Positions 6,580 through 6,619 of a DNA stretch of 6,619 nt are shown here, piece by piece. The notes under the pieces were generated by a model. The model did not search any database. It worked only from the letters and a program-made list of their open reading frames with translations, and had not been told where the DNA came from. The DNA comes from an uncultured Bacteroidales bacterium (GTDB lineage: Bacteria; Bacteroidota; Bacteroidia; Bacteroidales; WCHB1-69), in assembly GCA_937892025.1 (NCBI GenBank), contig CALAVA010000263.1, positions 1 to 6,619 on the forward strand, written 5' to 3'. Both the position numbers and the translations under genes were made by a program. Position 1 is the first letter of the stretch. Each line of letters begins with the position of its first letter.

Positions 6580-6582
6580 TCA

Positions 6583-6619
6583 TGCCGAAATGAAAAATGC
6601 AGTAAAAATAAAAAAATAA
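6583..6619 (-). other. Window-edge stretch upstream of the remnant, possible hydrophobic N-terminus
   Basis: In the same minus-strand frame as the phage-like remnant but before its TGA, the bases encode YFFIFTAFFISA, a hydrophobic string that could be the end of a signal peptide or simply a product of T-rich DNA. The other frames give nothing recognisable. The frame is open at the window edge, so whether a start codon and a longer reading frame exist cannot be judged here. Confidence 0.2.

Noticed and set aside
6580..6582. Use of TGA as a sense codon (alternative genetic code)
   Set aside because: About twenty tryptophans in the six intact genes are all TGG and none of these genes contains an in-frame TGA, so standard code is the better reading; six genes ending TAA/TAG is too few to argue for reassignment.
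6554..6619. Plus-strand 20-codon frame ending in TAA at the window edge
   Set aside because: It has no supported start, is bounded by a TGA at 6554-6556, and shows only simple A-rich sequence.
1..6619. CRISPR array, tRNA or rRNA gene, transposase, defence or toxin-antitoxin system
   Set aside because: I looked for regularly spaced repeats, cloverleaf-like segments, terminal inverted repeats and typical small-gene pairs and found none; nearly all bases are accounted for by the six genes.

Overview
The window looks like a chromosomal stretch from an AT-rich member of the Bacteroidota, most likely Bacteroidales. This rests on three things: a DUF4290 protein (a family I know only from this phylum), a saccharopine-dehydrogenase-like protein of the carboxyspermidine dehydrogenase type with the strong sequence character of Bacteroidales homologues, and a TAnnTTTG-type promoter box with generally weak Shine-Dalgarno signals. 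Tryptophan is encoded by TGG throughout and all six intact genes end in TAA or TAG, so the standard bacterial code applies.

Layout, left to right. A nearly complete or complete miaB (tRNA methylthiotransferase) runs rightward from the left edge to 1305. It converges, with one base between the stop codons, on a leftward pair: a LolC/E-type ABC permease (1307-2530), preceded in transcription order by a small signal-peptide outer-membrane beta-barrel protein (2541-3170). Upstream of that pair, also leftward, is the carboxyspermidine dehydrogenase-like gene (3213-4412). A perfect 14-bp hairpin with a T tract separates it from the barrel gene and touches the barrel gene's start codon. A 187-bp divergent intergenic region (4413-4599) carries a palindrome that presents a Bacteroidota -7 promoter box on both strands. 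Rightward from it runs a tightly spaced pair: a DUF4290 protein with a lysine/glutamine-rich tail (4600-5337), then thioredoxin reductase trxB (5341-6279). Beyond trxB, on the opposite strand, lies a short reading frame (6268-6579) that resembles part of a Bacteroidota prophage baseplate-type protein. It has a stop codon at its upstream side and a broken-looking C-terminus, so I read it as a probable remnant.

The genes do not form one pathway: tRNA modification, envelope transport, polyamine synthesis and thiol redox housekeeping lie side by side. I found no new defence system, CRISPR array, RNA gene, transposase or toxin-antitoxin pair. The points worth a second look are the terminator touching a start codon, the symmetrical promoter, the one-base convergent junction, the A-rich gene tail leading into trxB, and the phage-like remnant at the right edge.
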